From positions 1 through 13,488 of the forward strand of contig CAAGDZ010000137.1 of NCBI GenBank assembly GCA_900768735.1: a stretch of DNA of 13,488 nucleotides, written 5' to 3'. The DNA is from Oscillospiraceae bacterium (GTDB lineage Bacteria; Bacillota; Clostridia; Oscillospirales; Ruminococcaceae). The notes under the pieces were generated by a model that worked only from the letters and a program-made list of their open reading frames with translations, ran no database searches and had not been told where the DNA came from. Positions 13,264 through 13,488 of the stretch are shown here, piece after piece; the first letter of the stretch is position 1; every line of letters begins with the position of its first letter. Made by a program: the position numbers and the translations under genes.

Positions 13264-13324
13264 GATAGATTTACCTTGTCGGAATTTTCGGACAAGGGGG
13301 ATTGCTCTTTTATGGAATACATAA
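13262..13324 (+). CDS. Possible leader ORF overlapping the hydrophobic peptide gene
   Basis: GTG at 13262 follows GGGAGG by 3 nt and opens a 20-codon frame (starting MIDLPCRNFR) that ends at TAA 13322-13324, overlapping the peptide start at 13312 by 13 nt in another frame. The arrangement recalls Mok, whose translation is needed for Hok. The spacing to the ribosome site is short and the protein has no family features, so this is tentative. A still smaller 11-codon frame (13213-13248, MLYWVVAFRYR) precedes it. Confidence 0.25.
   Translation: MIDLPCRNFRTRGIALLWNT
13274..13297 (+). promoter_or_regulatory. Hairpin sequestering the peptide's ribosome binding site
   Basis: CCTTGTC (13274-13280) pairs with GACAAGG (13291-13297). 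The right arm runs into AAGGGGG (13294-13300), the only ribosome-binding-like sequence before the ATG at 13312, which is 11 nt away. Folding would reduce access to it. Confidence 0.5.
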
Positions 13325-13383
13325 TAGCTCTGATTGTGATTTTAGCAATCATGTATGCAATTATTCATGAAATAAAGAGATAA
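13312..13383 (+). CDS. Small hydrophobic peptide, type I toxin-like
   Basis: The 23-residue product starts MEYIIALIVI, has a single hydrophobic segment over about residues 4-18 and ends in the polar, charged tail HEIKR. Such peptides insert in the inner membrane and depolarise it in type I toxin-antitoxin systems (the Hok, TxpA, BsrG and Fst groups share this plan but not this sequence). Supporting context: its own consensus promoter, a long structured leader, a sequestered ribosome site (AAGGGGG, 11 nt upstream), overlapping hairpins at the 3' end, and a minus-facing -10 box at the window edge. No named family was recognised. An alternative is a small regulatory membrane peptide unrelated to toxicity. 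Confidence 0.55.
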   Translation: MEYIIALIVILAIMYAIIHEIKR

Positions 13384-13412
13384 ACCACCTACTGAACCTA
13401 GGTGGTTTATTA
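13381..13412. terminator. Hairpin starting at the peptide stop codon
   Basis: TAAACCACCTA (13381-13391) pairs perfectly with TAGGTGGTTTA (13399-13409) around a 7-nt loop. The first arm contains the stop codon TAA. The following T-tract (TTATTAC) is short, so termination on the plus strand may be partial and allow extension to the second hairpin. Confidence 0.6.
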
Positions 13413-13430
13413 CAACTTATTTTATAGGTT

Positions 13431-13473
13431 AAAACCACGAAGGTGACCGCCTGAAAGACATTCTCATCTTCGT
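13431..13473 (-). ncRNA. Putative short antisense RNA (antitoxin candidate)
   Basis: A minus-strand RNA starting near 13473, after the TATAAT at 13485-13480, would be fully complementary to the 3' hairpin of the peptide mRNA. It could end at the same hairpin (about 45 nt) or run further to 13381 or 13094. Its 5' sequence repeats that of the peptide mRNA (CGAAGATGAGAAT). The -35 box would lie beyond the window, so the promoter cannot be confirmed. Confidence 0.35.
13460..13472. repeat. Right copy of the 13-nt inverted repeat
   Basis: ATTCTCATCTTCG is the exact reverse complement of 13176-13188. It covers the loop-stem junction of the 3' terminator hairpin, so pairing with the mRNA 5' end would compete with that hairpin. 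Confidence 0.75.
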
Positions 13474-13479
13474 GGTTTT

Positions 13480-13485
13480 ATTATA
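13480..13485 (-). promoter_or_regulatory. Minus-facing -10 box at the window edge
   Basis: The minus strand reads TATAAT here. Its flanks resemble those of the plus promoter: both have TATAATA, then a short gap, then CGAAGATGAGAAT. The -35 region (expected near 13503-13508) is outside the window. Confidence 0.4.
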
Positions 13486-13488
13486 CCC

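Larger units (their letters stand above)
13431..13482. terminator. Bidirectional terminator hairpin with a 25-nt loop
   Basis: AAAACCACGAAG (13431-13442) pairs perfectly with CTTCGTGGTTTT (13468-13479). Plus-strand RNA ends in TTTTATTAT; on the minus strand the stem is followed by TTTT then AACC. The large loop contains part of the 13-nt inverted repeat, complementary to the 5' end of the plus-strand RNA. This is a natural target for antisense or fold-back pairing. Confidence 0.75.

Noticed and set aside
13077..13352. Minus-strand frame of about 91 codons across the small-peptide locus
   Set aside because: It runs through the tetR -35 box, a terminator and the plus promoter, and its Ser/Ile-rich translation looks non-coding.
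13138..13488. Riboswitch or transposon ends as the explanation for the inverted repeat at the right edge
   Set aside because: The repeats flank promoters rather than a transposase, no target duplication is visible, and the small ORF with paired terminators fits a toxin-antitoxin plan better. Not fully excluded, since the right side is cut off.
1..13488. CRISPR arrays, rRNA and tRNA genes
   Set aside because: No regularly spaced direct repeats, no rRNA-like sequence and no cloverleaf could be recognised by reading both strands. A tRNA or covariance scan was not possible here.

Overview
The window looks like chromosomal DNA of a gut-type Clostridia, most like the Ruminococcus / [Eubacterium] siraeum part of Oscillospiraceae. 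The reasons are roughly 50% GC genes separated by AT-rich spacers, GGAGG-type ribosome binding sites, SigA-like promoters of the TTGACA-17-TATAAT form, strong intrinsic terminators, and Firmicutes-type proteins. This assignment is inference from style, not from a marker gene.

Layout. Bases 1-260 are gene-free, with a hairpin, a GC-rich repeat-like patch and the terminator of the next gene. A family-2 polyprenyl-phosphate glycosyltransferase (minus, 261-1235) diverges from a large cytosolic signalling protein (plus, 1675-4224) whose GGDEF and EAL domains have both lost catalytic residues. Next come a RodA/FtsW-type peptidoglycan polymerase (4408-5562) with its own near-consensus promoter and a variant galactokinase-family GHMP kinase (5658-6932). 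A convergent-gene terminator follows, then the ribosome-splitting GTPase HflX on the minus strand (6994-8247). Divergent from hflX is a two-gene NAD operon, nadB-nadC (8305-10648), ending in a strong terminator; nadA is not in the window.

Bases 10722-11766 hold a small CxxC/CxxC protein, a leader with two perfect hairpins, and a small family-I pyrophosphatase. The pyrophosphatase is separated from a NUDIX hydrolase only by one in-frame TAG at 11329-11331. The codon falls where I expect Gln, and the NUDIX part has no convincing start of its own, so this looks like a pyrophosphatase-NUDIX fusion broken, or regulated, by an amber codon. Convergent to it lie a five- to six-helix membrane protein and a TetR regulator that form a minus-strand operon, with two TTGAACAnTGTTCAA palindromes built into a perfect SigA promoter.

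The right edge (13138-13488) is the most unusual region. A consensus promoter drives a structured leader and a 23-residue hydrophobic peptide with a charged tail, then two strong hairpins. A TATAAT box facing back across it lies at the window edge. A 13-nt sequence just after the plus promoter recurs inverted just after the minus -10 box. This is the architecture of a type I toxin-antitoxin locus with an overlapping antisense RNA and a fold-back mRNA. I cannot match it to a named family.

Apart from the nadBC and tetR operons, the genes do not form one pathway; they are mainly housekeeping functions (envelope, NAD, ribosome rescue, sugar kinase) plus accessory regulatory elements.
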